A stretch of DNA of 64,000 nucleotides from JAXLWB01 sp046328715 (GTDB lineage Bacteria; Chloroflexota; Anaerolineae; Caldilineales; Caldilineaceae), in contig JAXLWB010000003.1 in NCBI GenBank assembly GCA_046328715.1, forward strand, positions 124,001 through 188,000, written 5' to 3'. Below the pieces are notes generated by a model. That model was not told the DNA's origin, did no database searches, and saw only the letters and a list, made by a program, of their open reading frames with translations. Shown here piece after piece: positions 49,736 to 58,426 of this stretch (the stretch's first letter is position 1; each line of letters opens with the position of its first letter). The translations under genes and the position numbers were made by a program.

Positions 49736-50563
49736 TTTTCCTTTCCAATTTGCCTGTCGTTTTTCGATAAAGGCATCGATCCCCTCGGATGCGTCGGCGG
49801 CGAGCATATCGCAGGCCATGATGTCGGCGGCGTAGGCATAGGCGTCAGCCATGTCCATTTCCGATTGTTTGTAGAACATGCGCTTACCGGAAGAAATAGC
49901 ATAAGGCGACTTGGACGTGATCGCATCGACCAGGCGTTGAATCGTGCCATCGAGTTGGTCGGCGGGCACGGCATAGTTGATCAAGCCTTGTTGCTCAGCA
50001 GTTTGAGCGTCCATAAATTCGCCAGTGAGCAACAGTTCCATGGCTTTTTTGCGTGGCAAATTGCGGCTAACCGCCACCGCAGGCGTCGAGCAAAAAAGCC
50101 CTACCCGAATCCCCGATGTGGCAAAGACCGCGCTGTCAGCAGCTACAGCCAGATCGCAGGCGGCGACCAGTTGACAGCCTGCCGCCGTGGCTAGTCCATG
50201 CACACGGGCAATCACCGGCTGCTGCATCTGGTTGATCGTCATCATCATTTTGCCGCATTGGTCAAAGAGCGCTTTCTGAAAGTCGTAGTTGGTGTTGGCA
50301 CGCATCTCTTTGAGATCGTGACCAGCACAGAAGGCTTTGCCATTGGCCGCCAAGATCACGACTCGGTTGCGGCTGTCGGCAGCAATGGCATCCAGTTCAC
50401 TTTGCAACGCACTCAACATGGCTTGTGAGAGCGCATTAAACTGTTTCGGACGGTTGAGCGTCAACTTGACAACACCGTTGCTATCGTGACGGAGCAGGAT
50501 TGGCTCTTCAAGCGGCGCAGTCTCTGTGCGGGCAGTCGATTCTTGTGTAGTTACAGTACTCAT
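49733..50563 (-). CDS. Enoyl-CoA hydratase/isomerase family protein
   Basis: 276 residues, ATG 50563 with GGAGG upstream. Crotonase fold: VVKLTLNRPKQFNALSQAML, the oxyanion-hole Gly in GKAFCAGHDLKEMR, VIARVHGLATAAGCQLVAACDLAVAADSAVFATSGIRVGLFCSTP. The usual second catalytic Glu region reads GIRVGLFCSTPAVAVSRNL, a form typical of the ECHDC3-like branch rather than classical FadB hydratases. It forms a block with the acyl-CoA synthetase two genes upstream; the substrate chain is unknown. Confidence 0.88.
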   Translation of the reverse strand: MSTVTTQESTARTETAPLEEPILLRHDSNGVVKLTLNRPKQFNALSQAMLSALQSELDAIAADSRNRVVILAANGKAFCAGHDLKEMRANTNYDFQKALFDQCGKMMMTINQMQQPVIARVHGLATAAGCQLVAACDLAVAADSAVFATSGIRVGLFCSTPAVAVSRNLPRKKAMELLLTGEFMDAQTAEQQGLINYAVPADQLDGTIQRLVDAITSKSPYAISSGKRMFYKQSEMDMADAYAYAADIMACDMLAADASEGIDAFIEKRQANWKGK

Positions 50564-50593
50564 GGTGATATTTCCTCCCAGATCAGGCGGTCA

Positions 50594-51376
50594 TCAACTC
50601 AATTGCTTGACCATCACAACATCATGTTCATTCTCTTTGACCACGACAAAGCCGAGCCGTTGATAAAGTCGGTATGCCGGATTTGCGGGCCAAACGCTCA
50701 AGGAAATGGCAGAATAATGCGCCTTGGCCGCTTCAAAGAGATGCTCTAGTAACCGTGTGCCGATGCCCTTGCCGCGGTATTCAGGCAGGGTAGCGATGGT
50801 CAGCTCCGGTGTCTGATCGTCCACATAGCCATAGCCAGGTAGTTCCGCCGTCAACGAACGTAACCAGGCCGCCGCCATCCGGTGATTGGTTGCCGGGTCA
50901 ATGGCGATAAAACCAAGGTCACCGGCACGACCAAAATCCTCATAATATTTGCGCAGCCCAAACGATTGAACCACGTCAAGTGCAGGCGGCTCTGCCCCTT
51001 CCGGCACAAAGATTGCGTGATAGATGATCTCGGCCAGGAACGAATGGTCCTTGCTGCTAATAGTACGAAATATCGGATGCATAAGTTTATTGTACGAGTG
51101 TGTGATTGATTGAGACAACTCTTCTTCGATGCCATAATGGTAGGCAATTTGCAGCGCACAACGAATCACATCCTGTACTTCTTTTGCCATCTTGGCTTTT
51201 TCAGGGTCACCATGTTTCTGGCGTTTGATGCCGACGTCTTCAAAGTGATTGACTTGCTCCGCCAATTCACCGCATTCTTCAAGCAGCCGCGTCATGATTT
51301 GAAATGGGTGATTGCCATGCGGGAACCGCTGGCGCAAGCCTGCGTTGATAGCCCAAATTCTATCAAGTCCAGTCAT
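50594..51376 (-). CDS. MazG-like pyrophosphohydrolase fused to a GNAT acetyltransferase
   Basis: 260 residues, ATG 51376, 3 bp after the acyl-CoA synthetase stop. Residues 1-105 are a MazG/all-alpha NTP-pyrophosphatase helix set with the metal-binding pattern TRLLEECGELAEQVNHFE and MAKEVQDVIRCALQIAYHYG (E-E-x-x-E and E-x-x-D). Residues about 120-260 are a GNAT domain: FLAEIIYHAIFVPEG, LGFIAIDPATNHRMAAAWLR, the acetyl-CoA loop PEYRGKGIGTRLLEHLFEAAK and NPAYRLYQRLGFVVV. The combination suggests an enzyme that processes both a nucleotide and an acyl-CoA substrate, or a house-cleaning fusion. The role is unknown. Confidence 0.88.
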   Translation of the reverse strand: MTGLDRIWAINAGLRQRFPHGNHPFQIMTRLLEECGELAEQVNHFEDVGIKRQKHGDPEKAKMAKEVQDVIRCALQIAYHYGIEEELSQSITHSYNKLMHPIFRTISSKDHSFLAEIIYHAIFVPEGAEPPALDVVQSFGLRKYYEDFGRAGDLGFIAIDPATNHRMAAAWLRSLTAELPGYGYVDDQTPELTIATLPEYRGKGIGTRLLEHLFEAAKAHYSAISLSVWPANPAYRLYQRLGFVVVKENEHDVVMVKQLS

Positions 51377-51379
51377 GTT

Positions 51380-53002
51380 TTATATGCGTTTCGCTTCTTC
51401 ACGCAAAATATACTTCTGCACCTTTCCTGTCGATGTCTTAGGTAGCCCACCAAATACTACCATTTTGGGCGCTTTGAAATGGGCAAGATTTTTGCGACAG
51501 AAGTCAATCAACTCATCGGCGCTGACTTCCACTCCGCTACGAAGTGTAACAAAGGCACAGGGCACTTCACCCCACTTATCATCGGGACGGGCGACGACCG
51601 CAGCTTCCAGCACGGCGGGATGGCGGTAAAGGATGTTTTCGACCTCAATCGTCGAGATATTTTCACCGCCAGAGATGATGATATCTTTGGAGCGATCCTT
51701 GAGTTCGATATAGCCATCGGGATGCATTACACCGAGATCGCCGCTGTGGAACCAGCCGCCAGCAAATGCGTCCTGGGTCGCTTTCTCGTTCTTTAGATAG
51801 CCCATCATCACAATGTTGCCCTTGAAGAAGACCTCACCGAGCGTTTCGCCATCGGCGGGAACTGGCTCCAACGTCTTCGGGTCGGCCACCATGATCGATT
51901 CGAGCATGTGGTAGCGTACCCCCTGGCGCGCATTGAGTCGAGCACGCTCCTCAACCGGCAACTCATTCCACTCTTCATGCCATTCACATATCACCGCAGG
52001 ACCATAAGTTTCGGTGAGACCGTAGACATGGGTGATCTCGAAGTCATTCTCCGCCATTGCTTGCAAGACCGCAGCAGGAGGCGGCGCTGCTGCAATCAAT
52101 CCCTGGACGCGATGATCCTTCAACGCTCGCACTTCGGGGGACGCATTGACCAGCATGTAATGAACAGTAGGTGCGCCGCAGTAATGAGTCACCCCTTCGT
52201 CGGCGATCAGGCGATAAATATCTTCGGCTCGCACCTTGCGTAGGCAGACGCTCGTGCCCACATCCGCAGCCAGGGTCCAGGGAAAACACCAGCCATTGCA
52301 ATGAAACATCGGCAGCGTCCAAAGATAAACCGAGTGTTTAGGCATGCTCCAGGCTACGATATTGTTGACAGCGTTGAGATAGGCACCGCGATGATGATAG
52401 ACCACACCTTTCGGATTGCCCGTCGTACCAGAGGTATAGTTTAGGCTGATGGCTTCCCATTCATCCTCAGGCAGCGACCAGGCAAAGTTGGGATCACCTT
52501 CGGCCAGAAACGCTTCGTATTCCATCACACCAAGCCGGTCGCCGCCATCGCTTATCGGGTCGTCGATGTCGATCACAAGCGGTGGGTTCTCCAAACCAGC
52601 CAGCGCTTCCCGAATTGTCTTAGAAGCTTCGGTATCGGTGAGCAGCACTTTGGCTTCGCTGTGTTGCAGCATGAAGTGGATCGTGGCTGCGTCCAGTCGA
52701 GTATTGATTGAATGGAGTACAGCACCTGTCATCGGCACACCAAAATGCGCTTCGTACATCTGCGCCGTGTTAAAGCCCATGATCGAGACCGTGTCACCCT
52801 TGCCGATGCCACGTTTGCTCAACGCCGACGCCAACTGTCGACAACGAGTATAGGTCTCTGCCCAGCTATAGCGCCGCTCGCCATGCACAATCGACGTACG
52901 GTTAGGGAAGACAGCCGCCGCCCGTTCAAGAAAAGTCAAGGGCGACAGTGGCGTGTAGTTGGCAGGGCTCTTGTCGAGACCGAAGGAGTAGGGAGAAGGC
53001 AT
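51380..53002 (-). CDS. Acyl-CoA synthetase (AMP-forming, medium/long-chain type)
   Basis: 540 residues, ATG 53002 with GGAGCAACAACT. ANL-superfamily motifs: LNYTSGTTGNPKGVVYHHRG (P-loop), VYGLTETYGPAVICEWHEEW, GWFHSGDLGVMHPDGYIELKDRSKDIIISGGENIS and the C-terminal catalytic Lys in PKTSTGKVQKYILR. It activates a carboxylic acid with ATP and CoA; WHEEW and the TETYGP region resemble the fatty-acyl/AlkK-type group. Cytoplasmic. It is upstream of the enoyl-CoA hydratase and downstream of the cyclase gene, consistent with a small catabolic operon. Confidence 0.93.
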   Translation of the reverse strand: MPSPYSFGLDKSPANYTPLSPLTFLERAAAVFPNRTSIVHGERRYSWAETYTRCRQLASALSKRGIGKGDTVSIMGFNTAQMYEAHFGVPMTGAVLHSINTRLDAATIHFMLQHSEAKVLLTDTEASKTIREALAGLENPPLVIDIDDPISDGGDRLGVMEYEAFLAEGDPNFAWSLPEDEWEAISLNYTSGTTGNPKGVVYHHRGAYLNAVNNIVAWSMPKHSVYLWTLPMFHCNGWCFPWTLAADVGTSVCLRKVRAEDIYRLIADEGVTHYCGAPTVHYMLVNASPEVRALKDHRVQGLIAAAPPPAAVLQAMAENDFEITHVYGLTETYGPAVICEWHEEWNELPVEERARLNARQGVRYHMLESIMVADPKTLEPVPADGETLGEVFFKGNIVMMGYLKNEKATQDAFAGGWFHSGDLGVMHPDGYIELKDRSKDIIISGGENISTIEVENILYRHPAVLEAAVVARPDDKWGEVPCAFVTLRSGVEVSADELIDFCRKNLAHFKAPKMVVFGGLPKTSTGKVQKYILREEAKRI

Positions 53003-53016
53003 AGTTGTTGCTCCAA

Positions 53017-53090
53017 GGAGATTGGGGGATTAGGAGATTGAGAGATTTGTTGCACCTTCAATCTCCCAATCTCTCAATCTCCTAATCACA
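53017..53090. repeat. Word hairpin GGAGATTG
   Basis: ggagattgggggattaggagattgagagatt and aatctcccaatctctcaatctcctaatc are inverted arms. It lies between the cyclase stop and the acyl-CoA synthetase start. Confidence 0.8.
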
Positions 53091-53873
53091 TCAGTCAGTA
53101 AACGCGACCGCCCGGCAAAACGCAGCTTCGCCACCCTTGAACTTCCAAGGGAAGGCACCGAGTTTGAGGCGTTTATTTTGCAGTTCTGGCAAACCAATAT
53201 CACCGCCCAGGTTTTCCACGTGCATACAGTCGTGTGGGAAGAGCGCATTGTGGGTAAGCTGATAGGCACTTTCGGGGAAGAGCACGTCGATCTGGTCGGC
53301 ACCGAACTTCTCTTCGGATTTGGCGCGCACTTTTTTCCAATGATTCAGTCCACCTGCACCCAAGAAGCGTCCAATCGGCAGGTTCATCGGATGATCGGTG
53401 GAGATCATATCCACGCCCCAGATTTTGATCTTCTTGGAGAGCAGCCAATCGCAGATGGAGAAATGGGGACCCGGATGGCGATGAATGTACTTCTCTTCAT
53501 CCGGTTGAGAACCGAATTGGGCATGTTTGCTCCAGCCGGTGTGGATGAAAAGAATGTCGCCCTCGCGCACTTCGACTCGCTTTTCAATATCTTCAGGATA
53601 GAAGAGCTCGAGTTCGTCCAGCATGTCACTCAGATCCACGATCACGCCTTCACCAAAACACCACTCAATCGGAATTTCATCAATCGTACGGCCAGCGGTA
53701 ACAAAGTGGCGTGGCGCATCCAAATGGGTTCCCATGTGGTTACTGCTTTGAATATATTGGGCATTGACTCCATGTTCGGACTTGCGCTTGAAATATTTCA
53801 CCTCGAAGGGAGGATAGAATGGCCAAAATGAACACTCCTGATTGAGTGGTTGCGAGAGATCGTAGATTTTCAC
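53091..53873 (-). CDS. Cyclase-family metal-dependent hydrolase (kynurenine formamidase-like)
   Basis: 260 residues, GTG 53873 with AAGGAG six bases upstream. The metal-binding signature SSNHMGTHLDAPRHFV (H-x-G-T-H-x-D-x-P-x-H) is complete. Other family elements are ILFIHTGWSKH, KIWGVDMISTDHPM and the C-terminal RLKLGAFPWKFKGGEAAFCRAVAF. Relatives hydrolyse N-formylkynurenine, cyclic amides or lactones. It lies downstream of the LysR gene. A role in ring or amide hydrolysis before CoA activation would fit the neighbours but is inferred. Confidence 0.9.
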   Translation of the reverse strand: MKIYDLSQPLNQECSFWPFYPPFEVKYFKRKSEHGVNAQYIQSSNHMGTHLDAPRHFVTAGRTIDEIPIEWCFGEGVIVDLSDMLDELELFYPEDIEKRVEVREGDILFIHTGWSKHAQFGSQPDEEKYIHRHPGPHFSICDWLLSKKIKIWGVDMISTDHPMNLPIGRFLGAGGLNHWKKVRAKSEEKFGADQIDVLFPESAYQLTHNALFPHDCMHVENLGGDIGLPELQNKRLKLGAFPWKFKGGEAAFCRAVAFTD

Positions 53874-54066
53874 ACGTGACTCCTTTGGATTGATTCAATT
53901 GAGTGGTTAAATTGCGGTTGCAACGAAAAGCAAAATTTTTCCAACCAAATTTCGAGAAGAAAATTCGCTTTTCAATCAGAGCTTGGTTTAATAGGAAATT
54001 CTGAACGGTTATCTTATCCCATACATCAACTCTCCCCAAAATTCAGTTTGTCACCCTGCTACCTTG

Positions 54067-54963
54067 TTACTTTGTTAAAGCAGGTGGTTTCCAGATGCGC
54101 TGCAACTCTTGGCGCATTGCCGCCAATGCCGGCTCTTGACTCCGCTTAGCAAGATGAATAAAGTGTAGATCGGCATACATCGCTTCTGGCGCAAAGGCAA
54201 TCACCTTACCCTCGTCGACTGCGGACTGCACATCGTTGCGTTCCAGCACCGCCACGCCTACTTCGGCAATCACCAGTTCCAATTTGGTGCCATCATCATC
54301 GGCGTTGACAGTAGGTCGGCGCGAGACTAGTCCGCGCTGTTGAAACTTTTGATCGCCGACTGCGTCAAAGGGGCAATAAAAACCGGTACTGATGCGTGGC
54401 AACTCGGCCAGTTGGCTCCAGCTTGCATTTCGTACTCGCTCCTCCCATGCTTTGGGTGCCACCAATACCAGATCCACACGATCCAGCCAGATCCCACAGA
54501 CAGATTCGCGATTCGGTGGGCCAAAGATAAATGCAGCATCCAACGTTCCCTGTTCAATGCGCCCCAACGTCACGCCTGTCATGCTCTTGACAAAGTTGAG
54601 TGTCAACTGTGGATAGCGCTGATGCAAAGCGGCAGCCAATGCTCCGGTTTGGAGATAGCTGGGATTGGCATTGATGCCAATCATCAACTCGCCACAAAGA
54701 TCGTTTTGCATGGCAAGCGCATCGTGCAGCAACGCATCGCTGGCGGCCAGAATCGCCTCTGCTTTTTGCCACAACTGTTCACCTTGCCTGGTTAGCTGCA
54801 TTCCGCGCGGCGTACGCATGAAGAGCGTCACCTTCCACTCTTCTTCCAGGGCTTTAATGTGCGCACTGATTGAGGGAGGTGTTGTAAAGAGCCGTTCGGC
54901 AGCTCGCGTAACACTTTTTTCCTCAGCTACGGTTACAAAACTTCGAAGTTGATAAAGTTCCAT
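54067..54963 (-). CDS. LysR-family transcriptional regulator
   Basis: 298 residues, ATG 54963. Helix-turn-helix at residues 1-60: YQLRSFVTVAEEKSVTRAAERLFTTPPSISAHIKALEEEWKVTLFMRTPRGMQLT. The substrate-sensing domain of about 90-298 has ELMIGINANPSYL and TLDAAFIFGPPN. It probably controls the cyclase/acyl-CoA synthetase/hydratase genes immediately downstream on the same strand, from which it is separated by a 193-bp AT-rich gap (53874-54066). The first DinB gene is divergent. Confidence 0.93.
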   Translation of the reverse strand: MELYQLRSFVTVAEEKSVTRAAERLFTTPPSISAHIKALEEEWKVTLFMRTPRGMQLTRQGEQLWQKAEAILAASDALLHDALAMQNDLCGELMIGINANPSYLQTGALAAALHQRYPQLTLNFVKSMTGVTLGRIEQGTLDAAFIFGPPNRESVCGIWLDRVDLVLVAPKAWEERVRNASWSQLAELPRISTGFYCPFDAVGDQKFQQRGLVSRRPTVNADDDGTKLELVIAEVGVAVLERNDVQSAVDEGKVIAFAPEAMYADLHFIHLAKRSQEPALAAMRQELQRIWKPPALTK

Positions 54964-55124
54964 TCAGAAAATCCGAACGCAGGCTTTGCAAAAAACAAAT
55001 GTACAGCGGAGTGTTCTCATTATATGCTGCGAAGAGCGAAAAACCAAGAGGCGTGAGCGAAAAAGGGTAAGGAACTTTGAACTCTTTCACCCACGCTAAA
55101 GCAAACTTATCACAGGAGAAAGAT

Positions 55125-55601
55125 ATGACCACCCAGAGCGAACGCAACCAACTGATCAACAAGATCCGTAGCCTGCCTAACATGATTGAAAAACTGGTGA
55201 CAGAGCTGACCAGTGAACAATTAACGACACACTTTTTGACGAATGAATGGACGGTTGCCCAAAACGTTCACCATTTGGCCGATTCACATATGAACAGCTA
55301 CATTCGCTGCAAGCTGATTGCTACCGAAGAGCAGCCCACACTGAAACCCTACGACCAGGATTTGTGGGCGGCATTTCCCGATGCACAAAAGGCCGATATT
55401 AGTGGATCGCTCGCATTATTGAAGGTGTTACACGGGCGATGGGTGGAATTTTGGGAATCACTCCCTGCTGACGCCTGGCAGCGTACCGGTTTTCATCCAG
55501 AGCGCGGAACTGTTACACTCGATAGTCAACTTCAACTCTACGCAGACCACGGCGAAGCCCATATCGACCAGATCACGCGGACGTTAGCAGCTCGGTTATA
55601 A
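55125..55601 (+). CDS. DinB/YfiT-like putative metalloenzyme
   Basis: 158 residues from ATG 55125 with AGGAG eight bases upstream; the longer frame from 55077 is not needed. Four-helix DinB fold with candidate metal-binding histidines in VHHLADSHMN and in YADHGEAHIDQI near the C-terminus (the classical three-His set). YfiT-type members are nickel- or zinc-dependent hydrolases or thiol transferases (bacillithiol/mycothiol). It lacks any obvious partner gene. The next plus-strand gene is another DinB paralogue. Confidence 0.83.
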   Translation: MTTQSERNQLINKIRSLPNMIEKLVTELTSEQLTTHFLTNEWTVAQNVHHLADSHMNSYIRCKLIATEEQPTLKPYDQDLWAAFPDAQKADISGSLALLKVLHGRWVEFWESLPADAWQRTGFHPERGTVTLDSQLQLYADHGEAHIDQITRTLAARL

Positions 55602-55738
55602 AGCAGAAACTCTCTCGCATTCTTTGATTGGCACCGTACAAGGCCCTAAATTTCTATAAATTGTCACTCGACGATTCGCAGACAGTTGTTACAATCATGT
55701 TGAGGTACTGCTACAACAACTGGAGCAATTGAGGAACT

Positions 55739-56227
55739 ATGAGTGACTTATCTTTTACTATCAGGCAAAGTTTTCGTTATTATTTTCAGGATTTTCTAAA
55801 ACGGGTTATCGATCTATCAACTGATCTGTCTGAAGAGGAGTTCTGGGGAAATCCATATCCCTATGGCAACAGCATTGGCAATTTGGTTCTGCACCTTACC
55901 GGCAATCTGAATTACTACATCGGCAGCCAATTGGCGCACACCGACTACGTGCGGGATCGCGATGCAGAATTCGCAGGTAACCATCCTACCAAGGCAGAGG
56001 CGCTCAGCCAATTACAATCTGCCATCGAGTTGGTCATTGCCACACTGGCGACGCAGAACGATCCTGATTGGCAAGCAGCCTACAGCGCAGTCGGTGTTGA
56101 TGATGTCCATGATCGCTTCAGCATTTTTCTACGCTGTGCGGTTCATTTTCATCATCACATTGGGCAGATGGGTTACACCAAAGATCAACTGGTACAACAG
56201 AGAAACCCAGCAACGCACTTACGCTGA
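55739..56227 (+). CDS. DinB family (DUF1572-like) protein
   Basis: 162 residues, ATG 55739 with TTGAGGAACT. Helical bundle with conserved NSIGNLVLHLTGNLNYYIGSQLA, where the first His is a metal ligand, and HFHHHIGQMGYTKDQL near the C-terminus giving the remaining His ligands. DUF1572 proteins are uncharacterised DinB relatives. It shares the fold but little sequence with the gene just upstream. Its end overlaps the next minus-strand gene by 9 bp. Confidence 0.83.
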   Translation: MSDLSFTIRQSFRYYFQDFLKRVIDLSTDLSEEEFWGNPYPYGNSIGNLVLHLTGNLNYYIGSQLAHTDYVRDRDAEFAGNHPTKAEALSQLQSAIELVIATLATQNDPDWQAAYSAVGVDDVHDRFSIFLRCAVHFHHHIGQMGYTKDQLVQQRNPATHLR

Positions 56228-56497
56228 GGGCGGCTTTGACCGGCTTTTGTTCAGATCTGCCAGGTAGTGATTGACATAGTTCCGGTTGTTGACCGTACCG
56301 CTGCGCACTATGATGGCTGCGATCACCAGCATCAGGATTGGAATCAGTGCCACCAAGGTCATAGAGCCTCGCTGCCAGGCGATCAAGGTAAAGGGCACCC
56401 CAATCGCTAAACAGAGAATGATTGTGGCCGCTCGTCGAGTTGACCGGAGAAATCGTTGCTCACGAACGTGTGGGGGAACCCAGTTTGGATCGCGCAT
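56219..56497 (-). CDS. Small membrane protein, unknown function
   Basis: 92 residues, ATG 56497. Two predicted transmembrane helices: 22-42 (AATIILCLAIGVPFTLIAW) and 47-66 (LVALIPILMLVIAAIIV), with a positively charged N-terminus (REQRFLRSTRR) suggesting both ends are cytoplasmic. No recognised domain. It lies 5 bp after the DUF1116 gene stop, so it is probably the last gene of that transcript. Confidence 0.65.
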   Translation of the reverse strand: MRDPNWVPPHVREQRFLRSTRRAATIILCLAIGVPFTLIAWQRGSMTLVALIPILMLVIAAIIVRSGTVNNRNYVNHYLADLNKSRSKPPSA

Positions 56498-56502
56498 AAA
56501 GT

Positions 56503-57762
56503 CTAGAACCCATACTGCTCGGCAAAGGACACCAGCGCTTCTTCAAAGATCGCCATCGGTGGGCGGACGAGACCAGCACCAACCTGACCGACACCAGCGT
56601 TTTTATGGGCAATACCCGTATTAATTCTCGGTGTAATGCCAGTTTCCACCACTTTGCGTATATCAATCCCGGTGGGTGTGCCACGGAAGTCAAGCTGCGG
56701 GATCGTGAACGACTTGTGCTCAGCTACCGTGATCTCGTACATCTCCAGCGTGGCGTTGATGGCATCCTTGGGTTTGCCACCGATAAAGCTGACGATCGCA
56801 GGCGCCGCAGCCATAGCAAAGGCACCGATACCTGAGGTTTCGGTGATCGTGCTGTCGCCAATATCAGGGTTGGCGTCGGCAGCAGAGAAACCGGGGAAGT
56901 AGAGGCCATCTGGCACCTGCGAAGCTGCCGTAAACCAACGATTGCCCATACCAGAGATACGAATGCCAAAATCGGTGCCATTGCGCGCCATTGTGCTGAC
57001 CAGCGTGCTGCCCTCGACGCCGTGGGCGGCATCACACATTGCCTTGCAGGCAGCCATGACTGGGTTGAGCACACTCAGGGCGTTGTCGCCCAGGAACTTG
57101 AGAATGTCGGCGGCCACATTGTTGTTCGGTGCGCTGCGGGCGATGTGTGGTGCCAGGTTTTTGGTGTAGATGATCGAGCCAGCCTTGTTACGGTTGTGAC
57201 CTTCGTCGCCCATGTGCATGGCTTCCGCAACCAGAGCACGAATGTCCATACCATTACTGGCTTCAAGCGCCTTCTTTAGCACCGGCCCCATTACCGTGTT
57301 CATCCAGCGCAACTTGGTCTGCACATCTTCCTGATAGGCACCGTAGCGAAGCACCTTACCATAGCCTTCGTTGAGGTTTGAGAAGCTCCGATTGCCGCCG
57401 CCCTGCGCTGCATCCGCCTGATTTTCCACGATATAGACCATCATCGAAGCCGAGGTCACACCCGCCATGGGTCCGACAGCGCCATAGTGGTGACAAGGTG
57501 CGAACTCGATTTCACCGGAAGTTGCCAATGCTTCCGCTTCGTGCGCATCCTGGGCTTTTCGCTCAAAGATCAATGCTCCAATCACGGCCCCACGTAACGG
57601 ACCCGACATGCGTTCCCACGTGATCGGCGGACCTGCATGAAGGATCAAGTTATCATGCATGCCAGGGATGGTATCGCAGGCAACGCCCATCCCAATTAGC
57701 ACAGGTCTTGCCTCGATCATACGTGAAACAGCAAGTTGGTTGGCTTGGTCAATGTCGATCAC
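56503..57762 (-). CDS. DUF1116 protein, AllG-like subunit of oxamate carbamoyltransferase
   Basis: 419 residues, GTG 57762 with AAAGGAAACCCAC. Conserved DUF1116 stretches: GPPITWERMSGPLRGAVIGALIFE, FAPCHHYGAVGPMAGVTSASM, AHGVEGSTLVSTMARNGTDFGIRISG and ALVAEAMHMGDEGHNRNKAGS. In E. coli the AllFGH proteins (FdrA, DUF1116, DUF2877) together convert oxalurate and phosphate to oxamate and carbamoyl phosphate. Here FdrA is encoded upstream, but no DUF2877 or carbamate kinase gene is seen. So it may act on a different carbamoyl or acyl substrate. A four-helix-bundle gene separates it from fdrA. Confidence 0.88.
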   Translation of the reverse strand: MIDIDQANQLAVSRMIEARPVLIGMGVACDTIPGMHDNLILHAGPPITWERMSGPLRGAVIGALIFERKAQDAHEAEALATSGEIEFAPCHHYGAVGPMAGVTSASMMVYIVENQADAAQGGGNRSFSNLNEGYGKVLRYGAYQEDVQTKLRWMNTVMGPVLKKALEASNGMDIRALVAEAMHMGDEGHNRNKAGSIIYTKNLAPHIARSAPNNNVAADILKFLGDNALSVLNPVMAACKAMCDAAHGVEGSTLVSTMARNGTDFGIRISGMGNRWFTAASQVPDGLYFPGFSAADANPDIGDSTITETSGIGAFAMAAAPAIVSFIGGKPKDAINATLEMYEITVAEHKSFTIPQLDFRGTPTGIDIRKVVETGITPRINTGIAHKNAGVGQVGAGLVRPPMAIFEEALVSFAEQYGF

Positions 57763-57779
57763 GTGGGTTTCCTTTCAAA

Positions 57780-57895
57780 AGGCGTGAGAAAGTGGAAAAG
57801 TGGAAGAGTCAAAAAGGTTGAAAAGTTGAAAAGGGGCAGATGTACAAGACAGCTTTCGACTGTTCAACTCTTCCCCTCTTCAACTCTTTCTGACT
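57780..57895. repeat. Word hairpin GGAAAAGTTGAA
   Basis: gtggaaaagtggaagagtcaaaaaggttgaaaagttgaaaagggg and gttcaactcttcccctcttcaactctttct form imperfect inverted arms. It lies between the DUF1116 gene and the four-helix-bundle gene. Confidence 0.7.
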
Positions 57896-57900
57896 TTGAT

Positions 57901-58308
57901 CTATGAACCAGTAGCTCCGAGCAGTTTGAACTCGCGGCCAGACAGCAATTTGGTTGCGCACTGCTCCCGAATGATGGCCAACTTCTGATCCATCGATTCT
58001 GCAAGTTTATAAATCTCATGCAGCAACACCACCTCCGACGTAAGTTGGCGCCGCTCAACGATCTTACAATGAGCAATTGATTCCAAAAGTGCTCGCTGTG
58101 CCTGGCTGACAAATTTCGCCTTCTCAGAATTCTGCTCGGCCACACTGGTCTTAAATGACAAAACGGCCAACTGGGTCGAACACCGTTTTAGTTCTTGCCG
58201 CAGATTGTTGTCCTCGTCTGCGGGCAAGGAGCCAGCAATGGCGTAAACTGTGTCTACAAACTGTAAAGATAATTGCCAAATCTCCGACTGCTCAAAATTA
58301 AAAGCCAT
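57901..58308 (-). CDS. Four-helix-bundle protein of the 23S rRNA intervening-sequence (S23) family
   Basis: 135 residues from ATG 58308 (AAAGGAAATT upstream); an earlier in-frame ATG at 58356 lacks a site. The family pattern is present: SEIWQLSLQFVDTVYAIAGSLPADEDNNLRQELKRCSTQLAVLSFKTSVAEQ, then KFVSQAQRALLESIAHCKIV. In some bacteria the same family is encoded within 23S rRNA insertions; elsewhere it occurs as solitary genes of unknown function. No terminal repeats were found around it. It interrupts an fdrA-DUF1116 gene pair, suggesting insertion. Confidence 0.83.
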   Translation of the reverse strand: MAFNFEQSEIWQLSLQFVDTVYAIAGSLPADEDNNLRQELKRCSTQLAVLSFKTSVAEQNSEKAKFVSQAQRALLESIAHCKIVERRQLTSEVVLLHEIYKLAESMDQKLAIIREQCATKLLSGREFKLLGATGS

Positions 58309-58426
58309 AATAATTTCCTTTGTCTTTACCTCTTCTGCGCATACCATATAGTTCAACGTCGCTGGCGCTTGATAAACGAGTGCGGATGATGGATAGATAG
58401 TTGCTGCCAGTTACGTGGAATATCGC

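Noticed and set aside
56219..58308. 23S rRNA intervening sequence
   Set aside because: The four-helix-bundle gene lies between protein-coding genes and no rRNA sequence is recognisable.
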